Virus record (IMG/VR): IMGVR_UViG_3300037088_000364
Location: 1-56,254 of that record
Source: a virus
Length of the DNA stretch: 56,254 nt
Strand: one strand, 5' to 3'
Shown here: positions 46,006-56,254 of the stretch, piece by piece
Layout: every line of letters starts with the position of its first letter
Numbering within the stretch: position 1 is the stretch's first letter
Made by a program: the position numbers and the translations under genes
The notes under the pieces: generated by a model
What the model saw: only the letters and a program-made list of their open reading frames with translations
What the model was told of the DNA's origin: nothing
Databases searched by the model: none

Positions 46006-47016
46006 ATGAAGCGGCGAGAATTTTTGAAATTAACTGCTATAGGATTTGTTGGAGCAAAATTTCTTAGTTCCGGCTTAACCAGCTTTGCTCAAGTTGCCTA
46101 CGATGAAGATGAACCACTTTATGGTGGTTGGATAGATTCACCGGCATCTCGAAAACGGTTTTTACAGACCCAGACTCGTCCTTATTTGAGTCAAATGAAT
46201 GCTCAAATTCGAGGAACTGGCCAGGGTAAAACTGTTCTCTTATACCAATTCATTGAAAAAGTTCTTGGCCACCCATTTATTCCTCACAACCAAGAAATAG
46301 GTGATTGTGTAAGTCATGCTTATGGGGCAGGCGTGGATATTCTAACCGCCGTCCAAATTTGTCAGAATCTTGTTCCTCAACAATGGGTAGCAGAATCCGC
46401 TACCGAGATTATTTATGCTGGGGCACGAGTTCAAGCTGCTAACAAGAAATATCATGGTGATGGGTGTGATGGTACTGATGCCGCCCAATTTGTTAAACAA
46501 TATGGTGTTTTACTTCGTCAAAAATATTTCAACGGTAAATACGATTATTCAAACTATGATGGAAATATTGCTAAGAGACTAGGAAATTCTGGGGTTCCAA
46601 CAGAACTATTACCAATTTGTCATCTCCATCCAGTTGAAACTGTTTCATTGGTGCGAACGTGGGCTGAATGTCGGGATGCTATTGCTAATGGCTATCCAGT
46701 AACCATGTGTAGTAACGTTGGATTCAGTACCCACTTTGGAAGAGACAAGGAAGGATTTCTTCCTCCAGGCCGGCGTCCGTGGAACCATGCCATGCTTATT
46801 GCTGGCATTGATGATAACCCCAAACGTCCTGGTGGCCTTATTATTAATAGTTGGGGTACGGATTGGGTTAATGGTCCAACTCGTTTGGGTCAACCACAAG
46901 GTTCCTTCTGGGCAGATGCAAGTGTAATTGAACGCGCCCTACGTCAAGGAGATTCAGTAGCATTAAGTAGCTATATTGGATATCCTTTGCAAAACTTGGA
47001 TTATAGATTTTGGTAA
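46006..47016 (+). CDS. Papain-like (C1A) cysteine peptidase with twin-arginine signal
   Basis: 336 residues. The N terminus MKRREFLKLTAIGFVGAKFL has the Tat motif R-R-x-F-L-K followed by a moderately hydrophobic stretch and a cleavage-like SFAQ. The mature part follows papain order: Cys region NQEIGDCVSHAYGAGVD, His region WNHAMLIAGIDD and Asn region INSWGTDWVNG. The Cys is in a GDCV context, where papain has CGSCW. It probably folds in the cytoplasm and is exported by Tat. A TatA-like protein is encoded at 6,191. Confidence 0.8.
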   Translation: MKRREFLKLTAIGFVGAKFLSSGLTSFAQVAYDEDEPLYGGWIDSPASRKRFLQTQTRPYLSQMNAQIRGTGQGKTVLLYQFIEKVLGHPFIPHNQEIGDCVSHAYGAGVDILTAVQICQNLVPQQWVAESATEIIYAGARVQAANKKYHGDGCDGTDAAQFVKQYGVLLRQKYFNGKYDYSNYDGNIAKRLGNSGVPTELLPICHLHPVETVSLVRTWAECRDAIANGYPVTMCSNVGFSTHFGRDKEGFLPPGRRPWNHAMLIAGIDDNPKRPGGLIINSWGTDWVNGPTRLGQPQGSFWADASVIERALRQGDSVALSSYIGYPLQNLDYRFW

Positions 47017-47022
47017 ACTAAT

Positions 47023-47343
47023 ATGCTAAAGTTTCTGGGAGTTTTCTGGCAATTCATGAAATGGTGGATTGGACTTTTCATTTCAATCAAAAAGAAACAA
47101 CCGATTGATTGGAATAAAAAAGTTCGAGACATGACGACTATTGCAAATACAGCATTGGATAAAGAAGGTTATAAACCACCACCAACAATTAATGATGCTC
47201 CAAATGTACCTGTTGTGCCAACTCCGACTCCAGAAACCGAAAAACGAAGAGGTTGGTTACGACGTTTAATTGAGCGAAGACGATCAAAACCAGATCCAAC
47301 TCCTGAGCCGGTTATAACACCGGATAAGTTTCAACTATGGTAA
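47023..47343 (+). CDS. Hypothetical protein, N-terminal membrane helix and Pro/Arg-rich tail
   Basis: 106 residues. Hydrophobic start (FLGVFWQFMKWWIGLFISI), then a Pro-rich linker and RRGWLRRLIERRRSKPD. Unrecognised; probably a membrane-bound partner of its neighbours. Confidence 0.6.
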   Translation: MLKFLGVFWQFMKWWIGLFISIKKKQPIDWNKKVRDMTTIANTALDKEGYKPPPTINDAPNVPVVPTPTPETEKRRGWLRRLIERRRSKPDPTPEPVITPDKFQLW

Positions 47344-47645
47344 TAGCACTTTTTTTCACCGGAAAAAATTGTCCAGCATGTCAACGTGCATATCCTATCA
47401 TTGAACAACTTAAAAAAGTTGGATATAAAATTGATATTGTTGATACAAGTCAAACCTCAGAACTAGCAAAAAAGTATAATATTACCTTGATACCAACAGT
47501 TATTATTGTTCAAGATAATAAAGAAATAAAACGGTATGTTGGAAAAGAAATTACACCTGAACAATTAAAAAGTGATTTAAAACCCATGCCGCCGGACTAT
47601 AAAATTTGGTGCCCGAGTTTCCCGAAGAGAAGGGAAACTAACTGA
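47337..47645 (+). CDS. Thioredoxin-like protein
   Basis: 102 residues. Strand-CxxC-helix FFTGKNCPACQRAYP (residues 6-20), then NITLIPTVII with the cis-Pro, the thioredoxin-fold signature. Lacks the conserved W before CxxC. It may act as a redox enzyme or glutaredoxin-like protein. Overlaps the previous gene by 7 nt. Confidence 0.8.
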   Translation: MVIALFFTGKNCPACQRAYPIIEQLKKVGYKIDIVDTSQTSELAKKYNITLIPTVIIVQDNKEIKRYVGKEITPEQLKSDLKPMPPDYKIWCPSFPKRRETN

Positions 47646-47664
47646 GCAGCAATACCGAAAAATA

Positions 47665-47859
47665 ATGATAGCTATTCGGCATCCGAATCAAAAGAAGCCT
47701 GATGGCACTCCAGTTAATTTAATGGAAGAAATTGAGGCTCACGTAACCCAAGAAATGGGTAAGCAAGGACTTGCTATAAATTGGCCAGGAGTAATTCAAT
47801 GGTTTAAAGATCATTGGTTACAAATTCTTTCTCTCTTATCTCTTATTTCTCTTCTTTAA
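47665..47859 (+). CDS. Hypothetical membrane-anchored protein
   Basis: 64 residues with a C-terminal hydrophobic helix (WLQILSLLSLISLL). Unrecognised. Confidence 0.55.
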   Translation: MIAIRHPNQKKPDGTPVNLMEEIEAHVTQEMGKQGLAINWPGVIQWFKDHWLQILSLLSLISLL

Positions 47860-47874
47860 TTCGGAGAGTTTTAA

Positions 47875-48273
47875 ATGAAACTTGATTTACCACACTGCTC
47901 ATCACCAACGGTTGCTATAAAAGTTTATCATCCTAATGGAATCTCTGATATTGAACAAATTTCTGGCATCCGTTCAATAGATATTCCTGATGATACTTAT
48001 TTAGTTATACTCGACGGAAAGAATGTTATTGGCAAAATTACTAATAGCTGGGGATATGATAGAATTCAATGGTTATCCTATAAGCCCGAATATCATAATC
48101 CAGAACGCATGGCTCCAAAACCCGTAGAGCCCGAAGTGGAACCAGAAGTGGAACCAGAGGTAGAACCAGAAGTGGAACCAGAACTTGATGACTCAGGAAT
48201 ATTTTGTACGGCCGAGTTACCAGACCTCTCGGAAGATGAAGAAAACAATGAGATCAAGGATGAATGCGAATAA
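47875..48273 (+). CDS. Hypothetical protein with EPEV repeats
   Basis: 132 residues. A beta-rich N-terminal part (about 75 residues), then PEVEPEVEPEVEPEVEPE, an acidic spacer, and an acidic C terminus. GGAGAG before ATG. Unrecognised. Confidence 0.6.
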   Translation: MKLDLPHCSSPTVAIKVYHPNGISDIEQISGIRSIDIPDDTYLVILDGKNVIGKITNSWGYDRIQWLSYKPEYHNPERMAPKPVEPEVEPEVEPEVEPEVEPELDDSGIFCTAELPDLSEDEENNEIKDECE

Positions 48274-48334
48274 TCTAGCCGCTGACGGCCGCCTGATACA
48301 AAAAGCAAATCCGTTGGTCTCTTGATACAGATGA

Positions 48335-50029
48335 ATGAAAACGACACTGGAAGAATTTCGAGAAACCGTTGCTCAAGGTTTGCGCAGTCGCACGCTGACG
48401 ACTTGCTCCCGGTGGGCCGAATATCGTCGAGTCATGGGAGAACCATTTCCAGGACAATACAGTTTTGAACACCACCCGTGGTGTAGAGAAATTTCAGATT
48501 CCACTGCTTCCTTCAATTCAGCAATGAAGTCAGCACAAATGGGAGTCACGGAAATAGCAATCAATCGTGCTCTTTATACTGTTGATGTTCTCAAAAGAGA
48601 TGTGCTATATGTATTACCAACCCTAACCAATGCTAGCGATTTTTCAAAGGCAAGATTTAGCACAGCCCTTTTATATAGCCCTTACTTAAAAGAAATATTC
48701 ACAGACACAAATACTGTAGGTTTAAAGCAAGCTGGAGGTGTAAATCTTTATATCAGAGGTTCACGCGGCGATAGTAACTTAAAATCCATTCCAGTATCAA
48801 CGTTGATTCTGGATGAAATGGACGAAATGGATCAAGATCAAATTTGGTTAGCATTAGAACGGTTATCTGGCCAAATACGAAAAAATGTGTGGGCAGTTTC
48901 GACCCCAACAATTCCTAAAAAAGGAATTCACAAACTATTTGTTCAGGGCACTCAAGAACACTTTATATTTCAATGCCCGCATTGTAATAAATGGACTGAA
49001 TTTATATGGCCGGATTGTGTTGAAATAATTGGCGAATCTGTCAATGACCCTCGTTGTAATGAATCTTATTTAAAATGTAAAGAATGTCAAGGACGATTTG
49101 AGCAACGAGTATGTGAAGATGGACGTATTGATCAGTGGCAAAAACTTGAAACTTTAAAAACAGCCAAGTGGGTTCCTACAACTGACAATTGTAAACAAGA
49201 TTCACGAAGTTTTCATATTAATCAACTTTATTCTTATACGGTTAGTCCTGGTGAAATAGTAATTGCTTATTTTCAAGGTTTCGGAGACGAAGGGGCTACC
49301 AGTGAATTTCATAATTCAAAACTTGGATTACCTTATGTCGGAGAAGGGGCACAAGTAACAGATGAAAAAATTCAAGATTGTATAAGAGCCCACACAAAAA
49401 ATGACCCTCGGCCACAAACTGGGGGTGAACGATTAATAACAATGGGAATTGATCAAGGTAAATGGAATCATATTTGTGTTATTGAGTGGTTTATTGAAGA
49501 GATGGGTAGAGATTTAAATGTTGCAGCCATTGCAAAATTACTGTGGGAAGGAAAAATACTAGGTGATGAATTTAGTCGCCTCGATATTTTGATGCGAGAT
49601 TGGCAAGTTCTTCATTGTGTAATGGATGCGGATCCTGAAATTAATGAGGCCCGACGTTTTGCACGACGCTTTCCAGGATATGTTACACTATGCCGGTATC
49701 GTCGTGGTGTAACTGGCAAGGAGATTGTAATAACAGAAGATGACCTTGGAACTCCAATTGCTACCGTTGACCGAACAAATTGGATTGATGCTTCATTAAG
49801 TCGGTTTCATAATAAACGAATCCTTTTACCCGCGGATTTAAGTTACGAATATAAAGACCATATCAAGAACGAAATTAGAACTTATGAAAAAGATGATACT
49901 GGCAATTTAAGAGCCAAATATGTAAACACAGACGCAGACCACTTTTGTCATGCAATGACTTATGCTGAAATAGCACTACCTCTTGCTGCAAGTTATGTAA
50001 CCAATAAGCCCATTCCTGCGTTCTTATGA
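48335..50029 (+). CDS. Terminase large subunit (GpA-like)
   Basis: 564 residues. ATPase part: KSAQMGVTEIAINRALYTVD (Walker A-like), LILDEMDEMD (Walker B), then a zinc-binding insert CPHC...CKEC. Nuclease part: MGIDQGKWNHI (first Asp), MDADPEINEA and HFCHAMTY near the C terminus. This order, with the zinc insert, matches lambda GpA-type terminases. It packages the genome into the prohead. Confidence 0.9.
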   Translation: MKTTLEEFRETVAQGLRSRTLTTCSRWAEYRRVMGEPFPGQYSFEHHPWCREISDSTASFNSAMKSAQMGVTEIAINRALYTVDVLKRDVLYVLPTLTNASDFSKARFSTALLYSPYLKEIFTDTNTVGLKQAGGVNLYIRGSRGDSNLKSIPVSTLILDEMDEMDQDQIWLALERLSGQIRKNVWAVSTPTIPKKGIHKLFVQGTQEHFIFQCPHCNKWTEFIWPDCVEIIGESVNDPRCNESYLKCKECQGRFEQRVCEDGRIDQWQKLETLKTAKWVPTTDNCKQDSRSFHINQLYSYTVSPGEIVIAYFQGFGDEGATSEFHNSKLGLPYVGEGAQVTDEKIQDCIRAHTKNDPRPQTGGERLITMGIDQGKWNHICVIEWFIEEMGRDLNVAAIAKLLWEGKILGDEFSRLDILMRDWQVLHCVMDADPEINEARRFARRFPGYVTLCRYRRGVTGKEIVITEDDLGTPIATVDRTNWIDASLSRFHNKRILLPADLSYEYKDHIKNEIRTYEKDDTGNLRAKYVNTDADHFCHAMTYAEIALPLAASYVTNKPIPAFL

Positions 50030-50634
50030 TGAAAAATATTAAAAAAAGTGCTTATGGACCAGTGCTACCGCCAGCACCTAAACCAGTTCCACCGAAACCA
50101 GTGCCATCGCCAGCACCGCCAGCACCGCCAGCACCGCCAGCACCGCCAGCACCGCCAGCACCGCCAGCACCGAAACCTCCTACATTAATTAAAGTTTTTG
50201 TCCCATCAACTTTTAAATTACCTGGTATCAAAACATCATTATCTCAATTTCTTGATGGATTACAGCAAGCCTTTAATGCCTGGACTAAGGTATGCAATGT
50301 ACAATGGCAATTAGTACAAAGTGTCCCCTATTCTGTAAATTTTACATTAGTAAATGATCCAAGTTTTGTTGCCAATGTTACAGGTTTAAGTCGAGGACGT
50401 GGAACAATTAATATTTCAACGGCTCCTAATAAAGCTGTTCAATGGGATACTCATACTAATATGAGTTATCTACTTATCATACATGAACTGGGGCACATTC
50501 TTGGCCTCGGTGATTGGGAAGATGGTAAACATCCTAATTCTATAATGAATTGGGGAACTCGTCCCTCGGGGCCTGGCCCAGAAGATATTTTATCCGTTCA
50601 AAAGATTTGGGGAAAGCCCCAAGGAGTAAAATAA
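50026..50634 (+). CDS. Matrixin-like metalloprotease with Pro-Ala linker
   Basis: 202 residues. N-terminal PAPPAPPAPPAPP linker, then a catalytic domain with HELGHILGLGDWEDGKHPNS (zinc HExxHxxGxxD) and the Met-turn IMNWG. This is the metzincin/M10 layout without propeptide or signal. In the packaging region it may be a virion peptidase acting during entry, or cleave prohead proteins. ATGA overlap with the terminase stop. Confidence 0.8.
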   Translation: MMKNIKKSAYGPVLPPAPKPVPPKPVPSPAPPAPPAPPAPPAPPAPPAPKPPTLIKVFVPSTFKLPGIKTSLSQFLDGLQQAFNAWTKVCNVQWQLVQSVPYSVNFTLVNDPSFVANVTGLSRGRGTINISTAPNKAVQWDTHTNMSYLLIIHELGHILGLGDWEDGKHPNSIMNWGTRPSGPGPEDILSVQKIWGKPQGVK

Positions 50635-50837
50635 TGTTACCAAGAGTTCGAGAATACATTCGTGCAGTATTAGTTTTAGTCACATTAGGTTGGGACTTCC
50701 CCGTAATTACTTGGTGGCGATCGCGTCCAAGAGTAGTGGCCCGGATTGAAAAGAGACGAGCGGCTTTGAAGCGGGTATTACAGCCAGTGAAGTGGCTGTT
50801 GAGTTTACCAATTCGATTTGTTAAACGGATTTGGTAA
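50634..50837 (+). CDS. Small basic protein
   Basis: 67 residues, a hydrophobic stretch (AVLVLVTLGWDFPVI) then many Arg/Lys. AAGGAG before ATG 50634. Unrecognised. Confidence 0.6.
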   Translation: MLPRVREYIRAVLVLVTLGWDFPVITWWRSRPRVVARIEKRRAALKRVLQPVKWLLSLPIRFVKRIW

Positions 50838-50840
50838 GAT

Positions 50841-51155
50841 ATGAAACCTGAAAATCTTGCACGATCTATTCGAGAAAGGGAAAATCCAAGAATGGCGCAT
50901 AATCGCCATCTCAAAGATCGTTATGGAATCACAATTGAAGAGTATGATTTATTAGTGCAAGCGCAAAATGGTCGCTGTGCAATTTGTGGAACTACAAATC
51001 CTGGCGGTAGAAAAGTTAGATTTTGTGTTGATCATGATCATATAACAGGTAAGATTCGTGGCTTACTATGTAGTCCCTGTAACCGAGCATTGGGTGGCTT
51101 CCACGATGACCCCCAACTGCTTCGTGTAGCAATTAACTATTTAATAAAGGAGTAA
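50841..51155 (+). CDS. Recombination endonuclease VII family protein
   Basis: 104 residues. NGRCAICGTTN (zinc Cys pair), CVDHDHITGKIRGLLCSPCN (catalytic DH-DH and second zinc pair), then ALGGFHDDP. This is the Endo VII core that resolves branched DNA. It lies directly before the intron-split portal gene and may be a mobile nuclease instead. Confidence 0.85.
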   Translation: MKPENLARSIRERENPRMAHNRHLKDRYGITIEEYDLLVQAQNGRCAICGTTNPGGRKVRFCVDHDHITGKIRGLLCSPCNRALGGFHDDPQLLRVAINYLIKE

Positions 51156-51160
51156 CAACT

Positions 51161-53415
51161 GTGCCTAATGTTCCGAGGATAATTGATGCAAGACATTATA
51201 CTAGTGGTGTCCGTGTAAGGTAACTTACAATGAAACAACAAGGCTATATGCTGGAAACCCCGAGTATGCAACAGTACGCTTCGCGTAACAATCTGCTTGC
51301 TGCGGACAATCAGCAGGGAAGGCTCGAAAGAGAACCCTCAACGACTACACGCCTTGCTCCCTTTAAGGGATGAAGATATAGTCTGGACTGCATGGCGACA
51401 TGCAGAGGTTGGCAGAAATGACCAACCCGACTCTTATGAGTTGGTAACAGATTGGGTGGATGCTTTGGAGAGATTGCTATTATGGGGGCGTTGATTTTGT
51501 TTTTAGACATCTCCATAAGTTCAGTAACAGAGAGTCAGACTTAGATTTTACAAACCGGCGTCAAATAACCCCAGTTCCATCATTTGCTAAAACAGCAATC
51601 AATGAAATTCGGAATGCTATTTTTCAACGGATGAGTGATTGTATTCGTCGAGGTGGCACAGATGCTTATACTCAAACAATAGCCGGACTTAATGGCGGCG
51701 TGGATCTTCGTGGCTCTAATATGAACTTTTTCATGGGCCATAAAGTTCTTACCGACCTATTAGTAATGGGTCAGATCGGGGTATATGTAGACATGCCTCC
51801 TGTCAATGGCCCAACTTTAGCAGATACATTAGGTATGCGGCCTTACTTATACGTTTATCAGGTTGAAGATATCCTATCTTGGTCAGTATCTTCTCCGAGT
51901 AATCCATCAGAGTTTAAAGCATTATTATTACGTGACAGGGGCGTAGATTATCATATTGATAATTTACTCGGTGTGACTTTGCCAATAGGAAGTTATGAAC
52001 GTTTTCGTTTAGTATGGATTGACCCTGGTACAAGTCATGTTATGGTTCGCTTCCTTAATACAGCGGCCGAACCAATTGATCCTATGTCGGGCCTTCCAAC
52101 ATTAGACCCACCAATTGAACTGCAACTCACTCGTATCCCATTTGTATTACTTGATATTGGTGAAAGCTTAATGAAAGATGTGGCAAACCATCAAATTGCC
52201 CTCTTAAACCTCGGATCTAGTGATGTTTCGTATGCTTTAAAGGCAAATTTTCCCTTTTACACTGAACAACAAGACCTAAGATCCATCGGAGATCACTTAA
52301 AGCATAATGTAAATCCTGATGGGTCCGCAATGACTGGTGGACAGCCAGCATCAGATAAAGACAAGCTAATTGGTCCAACACAAGGGATCGCATATGACTT
52401 GAAGGCTGAACGACCGGGTTACATTCATCCCTCAGCAGAGCCTTTAAACGCCTCAATGGCACTTCAAGACAGGCTAGAAGATCAAATTCGTAAATTAGTA
52501 CATTTAAGCGTACTCAATAAATCTGGTCAGCCATTCTCGGCTGAAGTAAAAGAAATGGTTGGACAAGGGTTAGAGGCCGGATTGGCTCATATTGGCTTTG
52601 TTTTGGAGATTGCGGAACGAAGAATTGCTGATTATTGGGCTTGTTATGAAGAAAAAAACATAAAAAAGCGAAGAATTGCTCATGTTAAATACCCAGATCG
52701 CTATAATTTAACTAAAAATCTTGATAGAATTGCTGAAGCCAAGGATTTATCAGCACTTTTAGCTACCGTTCCGGGTCGCCAGGCTAAAAAAGAATTAGCA
52801 AAAGACTTGGTATTGACTCTTCTTGGATCACGAGTTCCAACAGACAAACTTCAAGAAGTTTTTAAAGAAATTGACTCTGCTAGTTATACAACCAGTGATC
52901 CCAATGTCATTATTCAAGCTTCAATCAACGGACTAGTCGGTGAGCAACAAGCATCAATTGCACTAGGATTTGATGACGATGAATATCTAAAAGCTAGAGA
53001 TGACCATCAACAACGAATTCAACGTATTGCACAGGCTCAAACACAGGGATTTGGAGGGGCTGCACAAGGACAAAATGGACAAACTTCACCAGAAAACCCC
53101 CCAGAGTCTTTAAAAGAGCCTGAGAAACTTCCAAAAGAACCTGAAAAGACTCCAAAAGAACCCGATAAACCCACCCCCCCTGCCCAAGATCCTGCTAATA
53201 AAGCAGTTGTCAACAAAGGGGAGTTGAATCATAAAACTCAAGTTGCAAGTCCCATAGATCCCAATACTCCCAATCCACAGTGGGCGGCAGCGCGAGGACT
53301 GAAGGATCTTGCTATTAATCGACAAGCAGCAAGCGAAGAGAAAATAGCAGCGCAAGATACTACTTTGTCAGAAGATAAGAAAAAACCTATAAGGGGCAAG
53401 GGAAAAAAGATTTAA
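51161..53415 (+). CDS. Portal protein, split by a group I intron (exons about 51,161-51,214 and 51,451-53,415)
   Basis: Exon 1 starts at GTG 51161 (AAAGGAG upstream) and reads MPNVPRIIDARHYTSGVR. Exon 2 reads WMLWRDCYYGGVDFVFRHL, then VPSFAKTAINEIRNAIFQRM and LTDLLVMGQIGVYVDMPP, patterns of tailed-phage portal proteins. The spliced product would be about 673 residues. The C terminus from about residue 560 is disordered (PKEPEK repeats, Lys-rich end). Portal rings form the DNA gate next to terminase. Exact splice sites are not proven; phase is kept with 51,214/51,451. Confidence 0.75.
51215..51450 (+). other. Group I intron (self-splicing), about 236 nt
   Basis: The conserved core is present in order: CTGCT (P) and GACAATCAGCAGG at about 51,305-51,317 (Q, P4 pairing CTGCT/AGCAG), CAACGACTACACG at about 51,340 (R) and GAAGATATAGTCT at 51,372-51,384 (S, P7). 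Stops interrupt every frame through it, while portal-like sequence lies on both sides. Boundaries are approximate: exon 1 ends in U and the intron ends in G, as required. No endonuclease is inside it. Confidence 0.8.
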
Positions 53416-53903
53416 ATAAGATTTAACCAAGCCCGAAGACCCCAAATTTCAAGAGCTTTAAGATTATATGCTAATGCAGCTTCTTGTGGAGTTTTAAATT
53501 CGCCGATATGAATCTGTTTTCCATTAACCGTAATCACTGCCCGATATTTTTGAGTCCCTGTATGAAAAGAAACTCCTTTATAGCCTGTGGAATTTTGTTT
53601 TGTTAAACCTTTATTAACTTCCTGAAGCGATGAGTTGGATATTTGAAGATTTGAGCGCGAATTATTTAATTTATTCCGATCTCTATGATCAATTGTATCT
53701 TTACGTGAATGTATTAATCCCATTCGGTCAGCAATAACATTGTGCATAAAGAGAACTTTTTTATGTTTTCGGCCTCCAATCATTCTTGCAGCATAACCAG
53801 TACCACCTTTGTGATTAATATGATAATACCACTTATAATTAGCTAAATCACTATCAATATCATCCACCCAGGTTTTTTGGCCTTTTGTTAATAAGATCCA
53901 CAT
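53412..53903 (-). CDS. AP2-domain HNH homing endonuclease, opposite strand
   Basis: 163 residues from the ATG at 53,903, set by similarity to the other family members (MWILLTKGQKTWVDD) and by AGGAG upstream. HNH core IDHRDRNKLNNSRSNLQI and AP2 domain (NSTGYKGVSFH, KYRAVI, AALAYNLKALEIWG). Lies against the direction of the structural genes with its own promoter, and its stop overlaps the portal stop. Confidence 0.9.
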   Translation of the reverse strand: MWILLTKGQKTWVDDIDSDLANYKWYYHINHKGGTGYAARMIGGRKHKKVLFMHNVIADRMGLIHSRKDTIDHRDRNKLNNSRSNLQISNSSLQEVNKGLTKQNSTGYKGVSFHTGTQKYRAVITVNGKQIHIGEFKTPQEAALAYNLKALEIWGLRAWLNLI

Positions 53904-53920
53904 AAAATATCTCCTATTTA

Positions 53921-53948
53921 AGTATATCATAAATTACTTAAAAGTCAA
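53921..53948 (-). promoter_or_regulatory. Promoter of the antisense AP2-HNH gene
   Basis: Read on the - strand: TTGACT (53,948-53,943), 16-nt spacer, TATACT (53,926-53,921), short leader with AGGAG. Confidence 0.8.
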
Positions 53949-53977
53949 GTAAATTTAAATAAAAAGGAAAATATAAC

Positions 53978-54280
53978 ATGGCTCTCCCAGTATTCATCGT
54001 TCACGGGCATCGAAAAGCCCTGGGATACCAACAAATTACCAATCTATCCAGTGCTGTTAGCTTAGCTCCACGGAGTGCGCTTAGCGCTTTGATACAAGCT
54101 GAAACGAGCAGCGTTCGATGGCGCGATGATGGCACAGCCCCAACAAATAATGTTGGAATGCTTTTAACTGTTAATTCAGCGCTTGATTATGATGGTGATT
54201 TAGGTGCCATCCAATTTATTGATGCAACAGCTAACGGTGTGTTAAATATAACTTATTATGGTGAAGAACAGATTCATTAA
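53978..54280 (+). CDS. Putative structural protein
   Basis: 100 residues. The order QQITNLSSAVSL, RSALSALIQAETSSVRWRDD, VGMLLTV, LDYDGDLGAIQFI is common in small phage head/tail proteins next to portal and fibre genes. Exact role unknown. AAAAGG before ATG. Confidence 0.6.
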   Translation: MALPVFIVHGHRKALGYQQITNLSSAVSLAPRSALSALIQAETSSVRWRDDGTAPTNNVGMLLTVNSALDYDGDLGAIQFIDATANGVLNITYYGEEQIH

Positions 54281-54289
54281 TGGTGATTT

Positions 54290-54379
54290 ATGGGTTTACC
54301 ACCACCCCCGGTAAGTAATGGCTTTTATCGACTTCAAATAAATAGTGGCATTGCCACATGGGTTACAGATACAGCATAA
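54290..54379 (+). CDS. Very small protein
   Basis: 29 residues (MGLPPPPVSNGFYRLQINSG...). Its stop abuts the start of the fibre gene. Could be a short leader frame. Confidence 0.35.
   Translation: MGLPPPPVSNGFYRLQINSGIATWVTDTA

Positions 54380-56254
<1,875 letters not shown>

Noticed and set aside
48120-48185. Short repeat array that might be CRISPR-like
   Set aside because: It is the coding sequence for an EPEV repeat; no spacers. The same holds for the CCAGCACCG run near 50,100. No CRISPR array was seen.
51297-51494. 65-codon open frame
   Set aside because: It crosses the conserved group I intron core and its proposed 3' splice site.

Overview
The window is part of a tailed double-stranded DNA phage genome (or a provirus). 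The evidence is a lambda GpA-like large terminase (48,335), a portal gene (51,161-53,415), a structural gene (53,978), a collagen-like fibre gene running off the right edge (54,380), a tRNA/tmRNA cluster, dense overlapping small ORFs and at least twelve HNH, AP2-HNH, GIY-YIG or EndoVII nuclease genes. The host cannot be read directly. The Flp-type pilin at 7,737 (core EDGPAAVEYAVLLALI), the twin-arginine-signal cysteine peptidase and the PKD/Pro-rich secreted protein resemble proteins I associate with Planctomycetes, so a planctomycete-like host is an inference.

Layout. (1) 1-13 kb, + strand, AT-rich: the right end of an IS607-type element, a Thg1-like 3'-5' polymerase, six tRNAs, a deaminase, small unknown genes, a short TatA, an Flp pilin, a tRNA-Asp-like gene, a complete tmRNA and a methyltransferase. 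(2) 13-36 kb, + strand, more GC-rich: four zinc-ribbon/LIM-like amidoligase paralogues (13.9, 16.3, 19.5, 28.4 kb), one class-II glutamine amidotransferase (18.0 kb), families of small paralogues, a complete IS607/TnpB element (22.6-24.4 kb) and many copies of a TTATCGGGGTC motif. (3) 36.2-37.2 kb: non-coding convergence zone. (4) 37.2-43.2 kb, - strand: one long operon with a GIY-YIG nuclease, a metallophosphoesterase, a C39-like peptidase, an RmlD-like reductase and many very small genes. (5) 43.3-56.3 kb, + strand: packaging and structure genes with a Tat-signal papain-like peptidase, a thioredoxin-like protein, a matrixin-like protease and a portal gene split by a group I intron.

Expression is unusually uniform. 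About 25 promoters share TTGAC(A/T), a 16-17 nt spacer and TAnnnT. In twelve of them the start codon lies exactly six bases after the -10 box, so the mRNA should be leaderless. Three other genes begin exactly three bases after the discriminator base of a tRNA or the tmRNA, so RNA 3' processing would also release near-leaderless messages. The phage appears to rely on a host that initiates well on leaderless mRNA. Most remaining genes use a Shine-Dalgarno site or stop/start overlap.

The strongest candidates for undescribed biology are the tRNA/tmRNA punctuation with leaderless promoters, the TatA plus Tat-substrate pair, and the four-amidoligase/GATase set. Functions named from motifs are family assignments made by eye; no searches were run.
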